Shown here piece after piece: positions 38,843 through 48,119 of a DNA stretch of 64,000 bases. A program made the position numbers and the translations under genes. Location: positions 35,528-99,527 of the forward strand of contig CAUJIK010000037.1 of assembly GCA_963205255.1 (NCBI GenBank), given 5' to 3'. Numbering within the stretch: the stretch's first letter is position 1; every line of letters begins with the position of its first letter. This DNA comes from Pseudomonadota bacterium (lineage in GTDB: Bacteria > Pseudomonadota > Gammaproteobacteria > Steroidobacterales > Steroidobacteraceae). The notes under the pieces were generated by a model. That model was not told the DNA's origin. It saw only the letters and a list, made by a program, of their open reading frames with translations, and did no database searches.

Positions 38843-39898
38843 CTAAAGAAGCAGCTGTTCCAGATCCCAGAGATCGTCGCGCAGCACGTTCGCGCGGGAC
38901 AGCCCGGCGGGGGCATCCGCCGGCGCCCACAGCACCGCGTCCAGTGAATCCGCGGCGGGCACGGTAGCGCCGTCGCCCTCGTAACGCGCGACCTCGCGCA
39001 GCCGATCCGAAATCTGCTTCACTTCAACCGCCGAGCCGCCGCAGGCCTGCACGATGCCGCAGGCGGAGGCGATCTGCGTCATCTGCGCCAGCAGGGCCGC
39101 GCCCTCGGCGGCGCCTGAATAATCCGGTTCGCTGCGGCGCATGGCATTGCTCACCGGCTCGATCAGTTGCGTGGGCGCCAGCCGCCTGGCGATCAGCTGC
39201 GCATACGCAATGGCGACACGGTTGATGGCGCGGCGCGCCTCCAGCGACAGCCCTGGAAACTCCACGCTGCCGGAACGCTCGAGCTCTTCCACCGCTTCGC
39301 GCGCGCAGTGCAGGTCCGCCTCGGCGGCGACCTGCTCGGCCTGCATGGCATGGCGGCGCCGTTGCAGCGCCCGGCGCTGGAAATATTTCCACCAGGCACG
39401 GCTGGATGCGAACTGCTGCTGCACCGCCGCCAGCTTGATCCGCACATCGGCGTTGTTGCGCTCGGCCTCGGCGAGCGCGCGCTGCCGCTTCTGCTGCTCT
39501 TCGAAGACCAGGCGGTTCTGCTCGGCGGCATGAGTGCGGCGCTCCAGCTCTTCGCGTTGCGCGGCCAGCTCCCTGACCAGGGTTCCGATGCGCGAGTGTG
39601 CGAGACCCCACAGTCCGCGCAGCTGATAGTGCACCAGCGCCTGGAGCCCCGAGGCTGGCACGGCAAGACGCTCCTCCAGCGATTCGAGCAGTTCACGCAC
39701 CCGGGCGGTGGCGCCCTCCTGCAACTTGATGCGGTCGCGCAGGCGATGGATCTCGTCCTGCGCCTGACCGTAAGCCTTCTTCAGCTGCGCGCGGTTGTGG
39801 AACAGCTGCAGCACCCGGCCGTCCTCCGGCTGCTCGGGCGGAGACAGCACCAGGCGGCTGCGCAACAGGTTTCGCAAGGCGGCGTAGGACGTCATCAC
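38843..39898 (-). CDS. Coiled-coil protein of unknown function
   Basis: A 351-residue soluble protein I cannot assign. Residues about 30-250 are rich in Arg, Glu, Gln and Ala with heptad character (for example ERRTHAAEQNRLVFEEQQKR and LAEAERNNADVRIKLAAVQQ), pointing to coiled coil. A C-terminal globular part contains PGLSLEARRAINRVAIAYAQ and ends with DDLWDLEQLLL. No signal or membrane segment. It is convergent with prc (1-base gap) and about 50 bases downstream of nothing on its own strand except DUF1249 behind it, so it may be a separate unit. Confidence 0.65.
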   Translation of the reverse strand: MMTSYAALRNLLRSRLVLSPPEQPEDGRVLQLFHNRAQLKKAYGQAQDEIHRLRDRIKLQEGATARVRELLESLEERLAVPASGLQALVHYQLRGLWGLAHSRIGTLVRELAAQREELERRTHAAEQNRLVFEEQQKRQRALAEAERNNADVRIKLAAVQQQFASSRAWWKYFQRRALQRRRHAMQAEQVAAEADLHCAREAVEELERSGSVEFPGLSLEARRAINRVAIAYAQLIARRLAPTQLIEPVSNAMRRSEPDYSGAAEGAALLAQMTQIASACGIVQACGGSAVEVKQISDRLREVARYEGDGATVPAADSLDAVLWAPADAPAGLSRANVLRDDLWDLEQLLL

Positions 39899-39947
39899 TC
39901 CAGGCTCCAGCCAACAAGGGTGCGCCCCGAGCCAGATCCGTCGATCT

Positions 39948-40424
39948 TCAGTCCAGGCGATGCCCCAGCTCGAGGCAGTACTCCAGCCACTTGTTTAACA
40001 TGATGTTGTACGTCCAGCGCTGATGCAGTTCACGGTCCCCCGCCCTGCCCGGCACCTGCCTGGGTGGGCCCGCGGGCGAGGTCTCCGCCCAATCCTGGGC
40101 CTGCACCAGACGCGCGTCACAGTAAACGCGCAGCATCACGTCGGGATAGGTGGAAAGGCCAGCCGCCGCCTGCGGCATGCCTGGCTGCTCACCAAACAGA
40201 TGGGTGAGATTCAGCGTGACGGTGTAGGCGGAACGCTCCAGCACCCTCAGGCGCAGCGCGCAGCCGTGAGCCACATGAGACACATGCTCGCCCGCGAGTT
40301 GCGCCGGGTCGCCGCACAGCGCGCGCAGGCGCAGGTAACTGCTTTCATAGAGCTGCATCAGCGCGATGAATCCACGCGGCCTTGCGCGCCAGCTCGAAGG
40401 GAGAAGTAAGTCGCACTGCTGCAT
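39948..40424 (-). CDS. DUF1249 family protein
   Basis: A 158-residue cytoplasmic protein resembling DUF1249 (YqiB-like). The signature is LMQLYESSYLRLRALC, then a beta-rich centre (LRLRVLERSAYTVTLNLTHLFG, YPDVMLRVYCDARL) and a C-terminal NIMLNKWLEYCLELGHRL. Function unknown. The start MQQCDLLLPSSWRARP gives typical length. It follows orn by 13 bases on the same strand, so they are likely co-transcribed. Confidence 0.82.
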   Translation of the reverse strand: MQQCDLLLPSSWRARPRGFIALMQLYESSYLRLRALCGDPAQLAGEHVSHVAHGCALRLRVLERSAYTVTLNLTHLFGEQPGMPQAAAGLSTYPDVMLRVYCDARLVQAQDWAETSPAGPPRQVPGRAGDRELHQRWTYNIMLNKWLEYCLELGHRLD

Positions 40425-40437
40425 CGGCCCGACTATA

Positions 40438-41019
40438 TCACGCGTCCGCAGCGGCTCCCGCCGGTGGCACACGCGCCTCCTCGATGAACAGGCGGCTGCG
40501 ATAGAAGCTCAGCTCGCGGATCGAATCATGGATGTCCGCGAGCGCCAGATGCGTGGGCTCCTTGGCGAATCCGGCCGCGATCGCCGGCGTCCAGCGGCGC
40601 GCCAGTTCCTTCAAGGTGCTGACATCGAGATTGCGGTAGTGGAAGTAACGCTCCAGCTGCGGCATCTGCCGCGCGAGGAAGCGCCGGTCCTGACAGATGC
40701 TGTTGCCGCACATCGGCGAGCTGCCGCCCGGCACCCACTGGCGCAGGAACGCAAGCGTCTGCGCCTCGGCCTCGGCCAGCGACACACCGCTGGCGCGGAT
40801 GCGATCCACCAGACCGCTGGCGCCATGCTGCCGGGTGTTCCATTCATCCATCGCCGCGAGCACCGCATCGGGGGTCGCGATCGCAAACACCGGCCCCTCG
40901 GCCAGCACCGTGAGCTGGGCATCGGTGACCACGGTGGCGATCTCGATGATCGAGTCCACGTCGGTCTTCAGACCCGTCATTTCCAGGTCGATCCAGATCA
41001 GATTGTCGCGATGCTGCAT
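40438..41019 (-). CDS. orn: Oligoribonuclease
   Basis: A 193-residue DEDDh 3'-5' exonuclease that finishes RNA decay and degrades pGpG, the product of cyclic-di-GMP hydrolysis. DLEMTGL at the N-terminus carries the first acidic pair, EIATVVTD and [12 protein letters not shown] follow, and the C-terminal [16 protein letters not shown] has the catalytic His and Asp. Length is typical. It is divergent from rsgA with a 48-base gap, the conserved gammaproteobacterial arrangement. Confidence 0.96.
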   Translation of the reverse strand: MQHRDNLIWIDLEMTGLKTDVDSIIEIATVVTDAQLTVLAEGPVFAIATPDAVLAAMDEWNTRQHGASGLVDRIRASGVSLAEAEAQTLAFLRQWVPGGSSPMCGNSICQDRRFLARQMPQLERYFHYRNLDVSTLKELARRWTPAIAAGFAKEPTHLALADIHDSIRELSFYRSRLFIEEARVPPAGAAADA

Positions 41020-41067
41020 GCGGGTACCGGCCTTGAGCTTTGAGTCTGTGGCATTCTAGCAAGCAGC

Positions 41068-42000
41068 ATGCCCGCAACCGTCGACCCGACCACAGAAGTG
41101 ATCGCCACTTTCGGGCGCTTCCTGCTGATCCGCGACAGCGCCCAGGAGCCGCGGCTGGCAAGGCCGCGCGGCCGAAACCTCGACATCGTCTGCGGCGACC
41201 GGGTGGTCTGCGAGAGCGAGGCCAGCGGCGAACTGCTGGCGACCCGCGTCCTGCCCCGCCGTACCGTGCTCCGGCGCAGCAACCTGCGCGGCCGCAGCGA
41301 GGCGCTGGCGGCCAACCTGTCGCTGCTGCTGGTAGTGATCGCGCCGGTGCCGGCGCCTGATTTCTTCCTCGTCGACCGCTATCTGTGCGCCGCCGCCTGC
41401 GCCGGCCTCGATGCCCTCATCGTGATGAACAAGAACGACCTGCCATTGCCTCAAGACATGGATGCAGGGCTTGCCGCGTACGCGCAGGTCGGCTACCGCG
41501 TGCTGCGCCTGGGGAGAGATGCACCCGGCAGTCTCGATCCGCTGCGCGCGGCACTCACCGGACACACTGCCGCGCTGGTCGGCCAGTCGGGCGTGGGCAA
41601 GTCATCGCTGATCCGCCAACTCGCGCTGGATGCCGACGATGTGGCGGTGGGCGAACTGATGCGCGCCGAGGAAGGCCGGCATACCACCACCGCCGCGCGG
41701 CTCTACGATTGCGAGGATGGTGGACGCATCATGGATTCGCCCGGGGTGCGCGACTACGCGCCCGCCATCGATGATCTGGATGCCGCGACGCTGGGCTTCC
41801 GCGACGTGGACCAGCTCGCGACCGGCTGCCGCTTCCTGGATTGTCGCCACATGCAGGAGCCGCAATGCGCGGTGCGTGATGGCGTGGATTCGGGCCTCAT
41901 GAACGCGCGCCGCTATGAAAGCTACCGCCGCCTGCGTCGCCTCTACGAGGATCTGTGGAGCCGGCGGCCGGCAACGGAGCAGGCCCGACGCCGTTCCTGA
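41068..42000 (+). CDS. rsgA: Ribosome small subunit-dependent GTPase RsgA
   Basis: A 310-residue circularly permuted GTPase that aids 30S maturation. The OB domain occupies the first 90 residues; G4 (VMNKND) precedes G1 (GQSGVGKSSLI) and G3 (DSPGV), the permuted order expected. The C-terminal zinc site is visible in CRFLDCRHMQEPQC. The protein is shorter than E. coli RsgA (350) at the N-terminus but all functional motifs remain. Start ATG at 41068. Confidence 0.95.
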   Translation: MPATVDPTTEVIATFGRFLLIRDSAQEPRLARPRGRNLDIVCGDRVVCESEASGELLATRVLPRRTVLRRSNLRGRSEALAANLSLLLVVIAPVPAPDFFLVDRYLCAAACAGLDALIVMNKNDLPLPQDMDAGLAAYAQVGYRVLRLGRDAPGSLDPLRAALTGHTAALVGQSGVGKSSLIRQLALDADDVAVGELMRAEEGRHTTTAARLYDCEDGGRIMDSPGVRDYAPAIDDLDAATLGFRDVDQLATGCRFLDCRHMQEPQCAVRDGVDSGLMNARRYESYRRLRRLYEDLWSRRPATEQARRRS

Positions 42001-42018
42001 GCAGCTCCCGCGGGGAGC

Positions 42019-42618
42019 TCAGTCCAGGTCCTTGCGCCCCTGCAAGGCATGGGCGAGCGTGCCGCCATCGACATACTCGAGCTCGCCCCCGAAAGGCACA
42101 CCGTGCGCGATGCGACTGATGCGGATGCCGCGCGCGCGCACCAGGTCGCCGATGAAATGCGCCGTCGCCTCACCCTCCACCGTGGAGTTCGTGGCGAGGA
42201 TGACCTCGCGTACCGCGCCTGCTTCCAGCTGGTGCAGCAGATCCGGCAGCCCCAGCTGCTCGGGACCGATACCGTCCAGCGGCGACAGATGCCCCATGAG
42301 CACGAAGTAACGTCCGCGGAAGCTGCCCGAATTTTCCACCGCGATCACGTCGGCCGGCGATTCGACCACACACAGCTGGCTGTCATCGCGCGCAGGTAGA
42401 GCGCACAGCGTGCACAGCGGACCTTCGGCCAGCATGCGGCAGCGCCCGCAACGCCCCACCGCCTCCAGCGCCTTGTCCAGCGCACCGGAAAGCTCGCGCG
42501 CCGCGGCGCGCTGCTCCTGCAGCAGACGGAAGGCCAGCCGCTGCGCCGTCTTCGGTCCCACGCCCGGCAACGCGTTCAGGGCGGCAATGAGCCGCGCCAG
42601 CGCAGGAGGATGCTTCAC
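42019..42618 (-). CDS. recR: Recombination mediator RecR
   Basis: A 199-residue RecFOR-pathway protein. The helix-hairpin-helix [20 protein letters not shown], the zinc finger [16 protein letters not shown] around residue 57, and the Toprim domain ([35 protein letters not shown]) are all present. It begins 10 bases after ybaB on the same strand, in the classic dnaX-ybaB-recR cluster. Confidence 0.97.
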   Translation of the reverse strand: MKHPPALARLIAALNALPGVGPKTAQRLAFRLLQEQRAAARELSGALDKALEAVGRCGRCRMLAEGPLCTLCALPARDDSQLCVVESPADVIAVENSGSFRGRYFVLMGHLSPLDGIGPEQLGLPDLLHQLEAGAVREVILATNSTVEGEATAHFIGDLVRARGIRISRIAHGVPFGGELEYVDGGTLAHALQGRKDLD

Positions 42619-42628
42619 CGCGAGCGGC

Positions 42629-42952
42629 TCAGAACGGCAGCTTCATGCCGGGAGGCAACGACATGCCCCCCATCACGCCCGCCATCTTCTCGTTCACCGC
42701 CGTCGTGGCGCGGTGCGAGGCATCGTTGATCGCCGCCGCGACCAGATCCTCCAGCACTTCGCGCTCCTCGGTGAGCAGCGCCGGTTCGATCTGCACGCGC
42801 GACACTTCGTGCTTGCCGTTCATGGTCACCTTGACCATGCCGCCGCCGGCCTCGCCGGTGACAGTGATCTGCGCGACCTGTGCCTGGGCCTTCTGCAGAT
42901 TCTCCTGCATGGCCTGGGCCTGCTTGAGCAGGTTGCCGATGTTTCCTCGCAT
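42629..42952 (-). CDS. ybaB: YbaB/EbfC nucleoid-associated protein
   Basis: A 107-residue DNA-binding protein. [45 protein letters not shown] and [14 protein letters not shown] are family signatures; the C-terminus ends [13 protein letters not shown]. Lies between dnaX (5-base gap) and recR (10-base gap). Confidence 0.96.
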   Translation of the reverse strand: MRGNIGNLLKQAQAMQENLQKAQAQVAQITVTGEAGGGMVKVTMNGKHEVSRVQIEPALLTEEREVLEDLVAAAINDASHRATTAVNEKMAGVMGGMSLPPGMKLPF

Positions 42953-42957
42953 GACGT

Positions 42958-44616
42958 TCAGGGCTCCTCGATACGGTTCGGACGGACAGATTCGCTGAAG
43001 ATGCTGGCTCCGAGCTCACCCTGCAATGCCTGGATGGTCGGGTCCGCATCCAGCCTCTCGCGGGCTGCGATCTGGGCGGCTTCGGCATTGCGGTCGCGCT
43101 CGCGCGCCGGAGTCGCAGGCTCGGCCTGCGCTGCCACGCTGATCTGCACCCGCAGGGTTTCCCCGCCATAGCGCGACAGCGCCGCCGCCAGCTTCTCCTC
43201 GCTGGAAGCCGAGCGGATCGACTGGCTGCGCGGATCGAGCGACAGCTGCAGCGTGGCGCCGCGCCGCTCCAGCAGCGCGCAATTGGCGGCCAGCTGGCGC
43301 GCAAGACCCGAGATCTCCAGCTGACCGACGATGCGGCTCCAGTTCTCCGGCGTAATGGGCAAGGCGTCATGAGGCGCCGCCGCGGGCCGCTGCGTCTCCG
43401 GGCCGCGGGCCGCAACAACCGATGCGCCGCCACCGGCTCCGGCCGCGCGGCGCGCGGCGGCCGCACCGCTGGCAGCACCACTGGCGGTGGACACTGGCGC
43501 GCCCGCGGCTGCGCCGCCCGCTGGCGTCGCCCCCGGCCGGAACACCAGCATGCGCAGCATCGTCATGGCAAAGGCGCTGCGTGCATCGGCTGCCAGCGGC
43601 AAATCACGCCGCCCCACGAGGCCGATCTGGTAATACAGCTGCAAGTCTTCCGGCGCGATGGCCGCGGCCAGCTGCGCCAGCGCTTCGGCCGGCACATCGC
43701 CTTCCTCGTCGAAGACACTGCCGGTGGTCTGATAAAGCGCCACCTGCGCCAGCAGGCTCACCAGCTCATCGAGCAGCTGCGCATAATCCGGCGACCATTG
43801 CTCCAGCGCCCGCACCTGCTCCAGCAAAGCCTGCGACTGGCCTTCGGACAGCGCCCGCGCCAGACCCAGCACCTGCTGGCGATCCACGGTGCCCAGCATC
43901 GCGCGTGCGTCGGTTTCCGTCACGCCGCCATTGCCAAAGGCCAGCAACTGGTCGAGCAGCGACAGCGCATCGCGCAGGCTGCCATCGGCCGCCACTGCCA
44001 GCAGCCGCAGCGCCGCGGGCTCTGCCGCCACGCCCTCGGCCGCGAGGATGTACGCCAGCCGCTCGGCAATCACCGTGGCCGAGAGCCGCTTGAGATTGAA
44101 CTGCAGGCAGCGCGACAGCACCGTGACGGGCAGCCGCTGCGGGTCGGTGGTCGCCAGCAGGAACTTCACATGCGGCGGCGGCTCCTCCAGCGTCTTGAGC
44201 AGCGCATTGAAGGAATGCTGCGACAGCATGTGCACTTCGTCGATGAGATAGACCTTGTAGCGCCCGCGGGACGGCATGTACTGCACGTTCTCCAGCAGGT
44301 CGCGGGTGTCCTCCACCTTGGTGCGCGACGCCGCATCCACTTCGATCAGGTCGACGAAACGGCCGGCGTCGATGTCCTCACAGGCGCTGCATTTGCCGCA
44401 GGGCGTGGCGGTGACGCCGGTCTCGCAGTTCAGGCACTTGGCGAAGATGCGCGCCACGGTGGTCTTGCCCACGCCGCGCGTGCCCGTGAACAGGAAGGCA
44501 TGGTGCACGCGCCCCTCGCGCAGGGCATTGCCCAGGGCACGCAGCACGTGCTCCTGTCCTGCCATCTCCTCGAAGGTGCGGGGACGCCACTTGCGGGCCA
44601 GCGCGGTGTAGCTCAT
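42958..44616 (-). CDS. dnaX: DNA polymerase III subunit gamma/tau
   Basis: A 552-residue clamp-loader ATPase. MSYTALARKWRPRTFEEM is the family start; Walker A GTRGVGKTT, the zinc module CLNCETGVTATPCGKCSACE and DEVHMLSQHSFNALLKTLEEPP follow. The tau-specific C-terminus is Ala/Gly-rich around residue 385-430 and ends with a conserved domain containing LARQLAANCALLERRG. I did not find a clear programmed-frameshift signal. Start at 44616 rather than the longer frame because the latter reads into the 4.5S RNA region. Confidence 0.96.
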   Translation of the reverse strand: MSYTALARKWRPRTFEEMAGQEHVLRALGNALREGRVHHAFLFTGTRGVGKTTVARIFAKCLNCETGVTATPCGKCSACEDIDAGRFVDLIEVDAASRTKVEDTRDLLENVQYMPSRGRYKVYLIDEVHMLSQHSFNALLKTLEEPPPHVKFLLATTDPQRLPVTVLSRCLQFNLKRLSATVIAERLAYILAAEGVAAEPAALRLLAVAADGSLRDALSLLDQLLAFGNGGVTETDARAMLGTVDRQQVLGLARALSEGQSQALLEQVRALEQWSPDYAQLLDELVSLLAQVALYQTTGSVFDEEGDVPAEALAQLAAAIAPEDLQLYYQIGLVGRRDLPLAADARSAFAMTMLRMLVFRPGATPAGGAAAGAPVSTASGAASGAAAARRAAGAGGGASVVAARGPETQRPAAAPHDALPITPENWSRIVGQLEISGLARQLAANCALLERRGATLQLSLDPRSQSIRSASSEEKLAAALSRYGGETLRVQISVAAQAEPATPARERDRNAEAAQIAARERLDADPTIQALQGELGASIFSESVRPNRIEEP

Positions 44617-44650
44617 GAGCGATATTGCAGAGGGTTTGGGAGGCCGTGGA

Positions 44651-44763
<113 letters not shown>

Positions 44764-44775
44764 GCGGAATTTTCA

Positions 44776-44781
44776 ATTATA
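44776..44781 (-). promoter_or_regulatory. -10 element for 4.5S RNA
   Basis: On the minus strand, a perfect TATAAT lies 12 bases before the inferred 5' end of the SRP RNA. No good -35 hexamer at 16-18 bases was found, so either the RNA start is a few bases upstream or other contacts compensate. Confidence 0.5.
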
Positions 44782-44876
44782 ACGGGGGACGATGCGGGCT
44801 GCTTGCGGTTATCTTTGCCCAGGGCCACCCCGGCGGCCCCGCCAGCATAACGACAACAACCGGAGATCCGCCCCCC

Positions 44877-46370
44877 GTGGAAGCCTTTTTCAACTGGCTG
44901 AACAGCATCATCTGGAGCAATGCGCTGATCGCGCTGTGCCTGGGCGCCGGCCTGTGGTTCTCCTTCCGCACCCGCTTCATGCAGGTGCGCGGCTTCGCCG
45001 AGATGTGCCGGCTCACGGTCTCCGGGCAGAAATCCGAGGCCGGCGTGTCCTCCTTCCAGGCGCTGGCCATCTCGATGGCCGGGCGCATGGGCATCGGCAA
45101 CATCGCGGGCGTCGCCACCGCCGTTGCCTACGGAGGCCCGGGAGCGGTGTTCTGGATGTGGGTGATGGGTTTCCTGGGAGCCTCCACGTCGTACATCGAA
45201 TGTTCGCTGGCGCAGATCTACAAAGTGAAAGACGCCGAAGGTCGTTATCGCGGCGGACCGGCCTACTACATCGAAAAGGCCATGGGACTGAAGTGGTACG
45301 CGCTGACCTTCGCCGTGGCCACCATCATCGCCACCGGCCTGCTGCTGCCGGGCGTGCAGGCCAACGCCATCGCCGACAGCGCCAGCAATGTGCTGTGCGC
45401 GGGCAGCGGCTGCGAAACCATCGGCGGCGCCGGTGCAATGAAACTGTGGATTGGCCTCGCGGTGGCCGCGCTGCTGGCGGTGATCATCTTCGGCGGCATC
45501 AAGCGCATCGCCAACTTCGCCGAGTTCGTGGTGCCGTTCATGGCGGCAGGCTTCATCCTGATGGCCGTGGTGGTGATGGTCCTCAACGCCGACAAGGTGC
45601 CGGGGATGTTCGCCGACATCTTCTCCAGCGCCTTCGGCGCCCATGCCGCGTTCGGCGCCATCATCGGGCAGGCGATCGCCTGGGGCGTAAAGCGCGGCAT
45701 CTACGCCAACGAGGCCGGCCAGGGCACCGGCCCGCATGCCGCCGCCGCGGCGGAAGTCTCGCATCCGGCCAAACAGGGCTATGTGCAGGCCTTCGCGATC
45801 TATTTCGACACCATGCTGGTATGCACCTCCACCGCGTTCCTGCTGCTTTCCACCGGCATGTACAACACCTTCAGGATAGTCAAGGAAGGCGGCGCGGAGA
45901 CGCTGGTGCCCGTGTTCACCGGCGTGCCGGGTCTGCAGCCCTCGGAAGGCGCGCAGTTCACACAGGCCGCGGTGGAATCGGTGCTGCCGGGCTGGGGCGC
46001 GGGCTTCGTGGCGCTGGCGCTGTTCTTCTTCGCCTTCACCACCATCATGGCCTACTACTACATGGCCGAGACCAACCTGACGTACGTGGCCGGCGTGCGC
46101 AAACCGCATCGGCTGGCGATCCTGCTGCTGCGGCTGGGCATCATCGGCATGGTGGTGTTCGGCGCCTACCACAACGCAGCGATGGCCTGGACCCTGGGCG
46201 ACATCGGCGTGGGATTGATGGCATGGCTGAACATCATCGCCATCCTGATCCTGCAGAAGCCGGCATTGCTGGCGCTGCGTGACTACGAGCGGCAGAGAAA
46301 ACAAGGTCTGGACCCGGTGTTCAACCCCGATGCGCTCGGCATCCGCAACGCCAGCTTCTGGAACAAGTAG
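44877..46370 (+). CDS. Alanine/glycine:cation symporter family protein (AGCS)
   Basis: A 497-residue inner-membrane transporter. Family signatures are LCLGAGLWFSFRTRFMQVR, SMAGRMGIGNIAGVATAVAYGGPGA (a conserved Gly-rich segment), GGPAYYIEKAMG, GVKRGIYANEAGQGTGPHAAA and a C-terminal set of transmembrane helices. It imports alanine or glycine with sodium or protons; the substrate is inferred. The start is GTG at 44877, with GGAG 11 bases upstream. The next gene starts on its last base. Confidence 0.92.
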   Translation: MEAFFNWLNSIIWSNALIALCLGAGLWFSFRTRFMQVRGFAEMCRLTVSGQKSEAGVSSFQALAISMAGRMGIGNIAGVATAVAYGGPGAVFWMWVMGFLGASTSYIECSLAQIYKVKDAEGRYRGGPAYYIEKAMGLKWYALTFAVATIIATGLLLPGVQANAIADSASNVLCAGSGCETIGGAGAMKLWIGLAVAALLAVIIFGGIKRIANFAEFVVPFMAAGFILMAVVVMVLNADKVPGMFADIFSSAFGAHAAFGAIIGQAIAWGVKRGIYANEAGQGTGPHAAAAAEVSHPAKQGYVQAFAIYFDTMLVCTSTAFLLLSTGMYNTFRIVKEGGAETLVPVFTGVPGLQPSEGAQFTQAAVESVLPGWGAGFVALALFFFAFTTIMAYYYMAETNLTYVAGVRKPHRLAILLLRLGIIGMVVFGAYHNAAMAWTLGDIGVGLMAWLNIIAILILQKPALLALRDYERQRKQGLDPVFNPDALGIRNASFWNK

Positions 46371-47164
46371 TGCGTCGTCCATTACTCAAATCTGTGCATG
46401 CCTCGCTGGCCGCCCTGGTCCTGTGCGCGGCCGCGGCGACTCCCGCTCTCGCCCAGACCACTGTTCCGAACTGGGAAGGCGTGTGGGTACGCATCGGCGG
46501 AGCAAGCGACCCGGACACCGCGGAGGCCGTGCTGGGCCGCCCTCAGGGCCCGCCGCCGGAATCGACCTGGCCGCCACTGACACCGGAGTACCGCGCCCGC
46601 TACGCCGCGATTGTCGATGGGCTCAAGCGCGGCGAGCGACTGAACGATCCCACCGCCAACTGTCTGCCCGCGGGCTTCCCGTGGATGATGAACATGCCTT
46701 ACCCGATGGAGATCCATCAGACGCCGACCAAGATCACCATCATCGCCGAATGGATGGGACAGACACGCCGCATCTACATCGGCACTCCCCTGCCGACCGA
46801 AGATGAGGTCGAACCCAGCTACTTCGGAACCTCGGCGGGACACTGGGAAGGCGAAACCCTGGTGGTGGAGACCATCGGCCTGCGCGACGACACCGCCCTG
46901 AACGACAGCGGCCTGCCGCACAGCGACGCCATGCGGGTGATCGAACGCTGGAGCTTCAACGACAATGTGCTCACCGACGAGATCACCATAGTCGACCCCA
47001 GGGCCCTGACCGAACCCTGGACCTACACGCGCGAATACAAAAAAATGCCCGCCGACTTCCGCATGATGGAGTACGTCTGCGACAACAACCGCGACCGGGT
47101 GGACATGGAGGCAGCAGGCCAGAAGCTCAGACAGGTGCTGGAGCAGCAAAAGGCCGACGACTGA
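46370..47164 (+). CDS. Exported protein of unknown function
   Basis: A 264-residue protein with a clear signal peptide (VHASLAALVLCAAAATPALA). The mature part has NWEGVWVRIGG near its start, CLPAGFPWMMNMPYPMEI, TIIAEWMGQTRRIYIG, SYFGTSAGHWEGETLVVETIGL and TEPWTYTREYKK. This pattern recurs in uncharacterised periplasmic proteins of Proteobacteria with no assigned function. GTG start at 46370 overlaps the symporter stop by one base, suggesting coupled expression. One or two cysteines remain in the mature protein. Confidence 0.75.
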   Translation: MRRPLLKSVHASLAALVLCAAAATPALAQTTVPNWEGVWVRIGGASDPDTAEAVLGRPQGPPPESTWPPLTPEYRARYAAIVDGLKRGERLNDPTANCLPAGFPWMMNMPYPMEIHQTPTKITIIAEWMGQTRRIYIGTPLPTEDEVEPSYFGTSAGHWEGETLVVETIGLRDDTALNDSGLPHSDAMRVIERWSFNDNVLTDEITIVDPRALTEPWTYTREYKKMPADFRMMEYVCDNNRDRVDMEAAGQKLRQVLEQQKADD

Positions 47165-47254
47165 GGTTTTCCGGCGGCGATCACGCGCCCGGGTTGCGAT
47201 CGGTCGGGAGATTGCGTTACGTTCGAACGCTCTTCGCGAAAAGGAGCGCCGGAC

Positions 47255-48106
47255 ATGCCAAGCCCACGCCCAACCGTCCGTTGCCGCGCCCTTGCGGCGG
47301 CGCTGATCATCGCCGCCATTCCGGCGATCGAGGCCTGCTCCCAACCGGCAATGGAAGGGTTCGAACCGCAGGTCGGCCAGCCCGGAAAGGATGTCGTCTG
47401 GGTGCCCACGCCGGACGCGCTGGTGGATCGCATGCTGCGCATGGCGAACGTCGGCCCCGGCGATCGCCTCGTGGACCTGGGCTCGGGCGACGGCCGCATC
47501 GCCATCGCCGCGGCCCGCGACTACAAGATTCCGGCCACCGGCATCGAATACAACCCCGACATGGTGGCCCTCTCCAGGCGCAACGCCGCGCGGGAGCGCG
47601 TCACCGAGCGTGTCCGCTTCCTGGAAGCGGACATCTTCGCCACCGATTTCTCGGACGCCACCGTGGTGACGATGTATCTGCTGCCCAACCTCAACCTGCG
47701 CCTGCGGCCAACGCTGCTCGCCATGAAGCCGGGCACACGCATCGTCTCGCACGCCTTCGACATGCGTGACTGGCAGCCGGAAGAGACCGCGGAGGTCGAA
47801 GGCCAGACGGCCTACTTCTGGATCGTGCCGGCGCAGGTGGGCGGCACCTGGAGCATGCAGCTCGGCGGCGATACTCTCGAGATCAAGGTCGATCAGCAGT
47901 TCCAGAACTTCAGTGGCACGGCAGGCCCCTCCGGCGCACCGCTGCAAGGCACATTGCGCGGTGACGAGATCCGCATGACGCTGACCGACAGCCGCGGCAC
48001 ATCACGTGAACTGGTCGGCAAGGTCGCCGGCGAGCAGATGAGCGGAACAGCGGGCAGCAGCCCCTTCACCGCCACCCGTACCGCACCGCCCATGTCCGGC
48101 TCGTAG
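47255..48106 (+). CDS. Class I SAM-dependent methyltransferase with export signal
   Basis: A 283-residue protein with an N-terminal hydrophobic segment (RALAAALIIAAIPAIEAC) resembling a secretion or lipoprotein signal, although Glu at -2 is unusual for a lipobox. The methyltransferase core follows: VDLGSGDGRIAIAAA (motif I), IEYNPDMVALSRRNA and FLEADIFATDFSDATVV. A C-terminal beta-rich extension of about 90 residues (from TAYFWIVPAQVGGTWSM) is not part of the catalytic fold. The SAM-binding motif is intact. Target unknown. An unambiguous cytoplasmic start downstream was not seen. Confidence 0.8.
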   Translation: MPSPRPTVRCRALAAALIIAAIPAIEACSQPAMEGFEPQVGQPGKDVVWVPTPDALVDRMLRMANVGPGDRLVDLGSGDGRIAIAAARDYKIPATGIEYNPDMVALSRRNAARERVTERVRFLEADIFATDFSDATVVTMYLLPNLNLRLRPTLLAMKPGTRIVSHAFDMRDWQPEETAEVEGQTAYFWIVPAQVGGTWSMQLGGDTLEIKVDQQFQNFSGTAGPSGAPLQGTLRGDEIRMTLTDSRGTSRELVGKVAGEQMSGTAGSSPFTATRTAPPMSGS

Positions 48107-48119
48107 GCCCGCCCGACGC

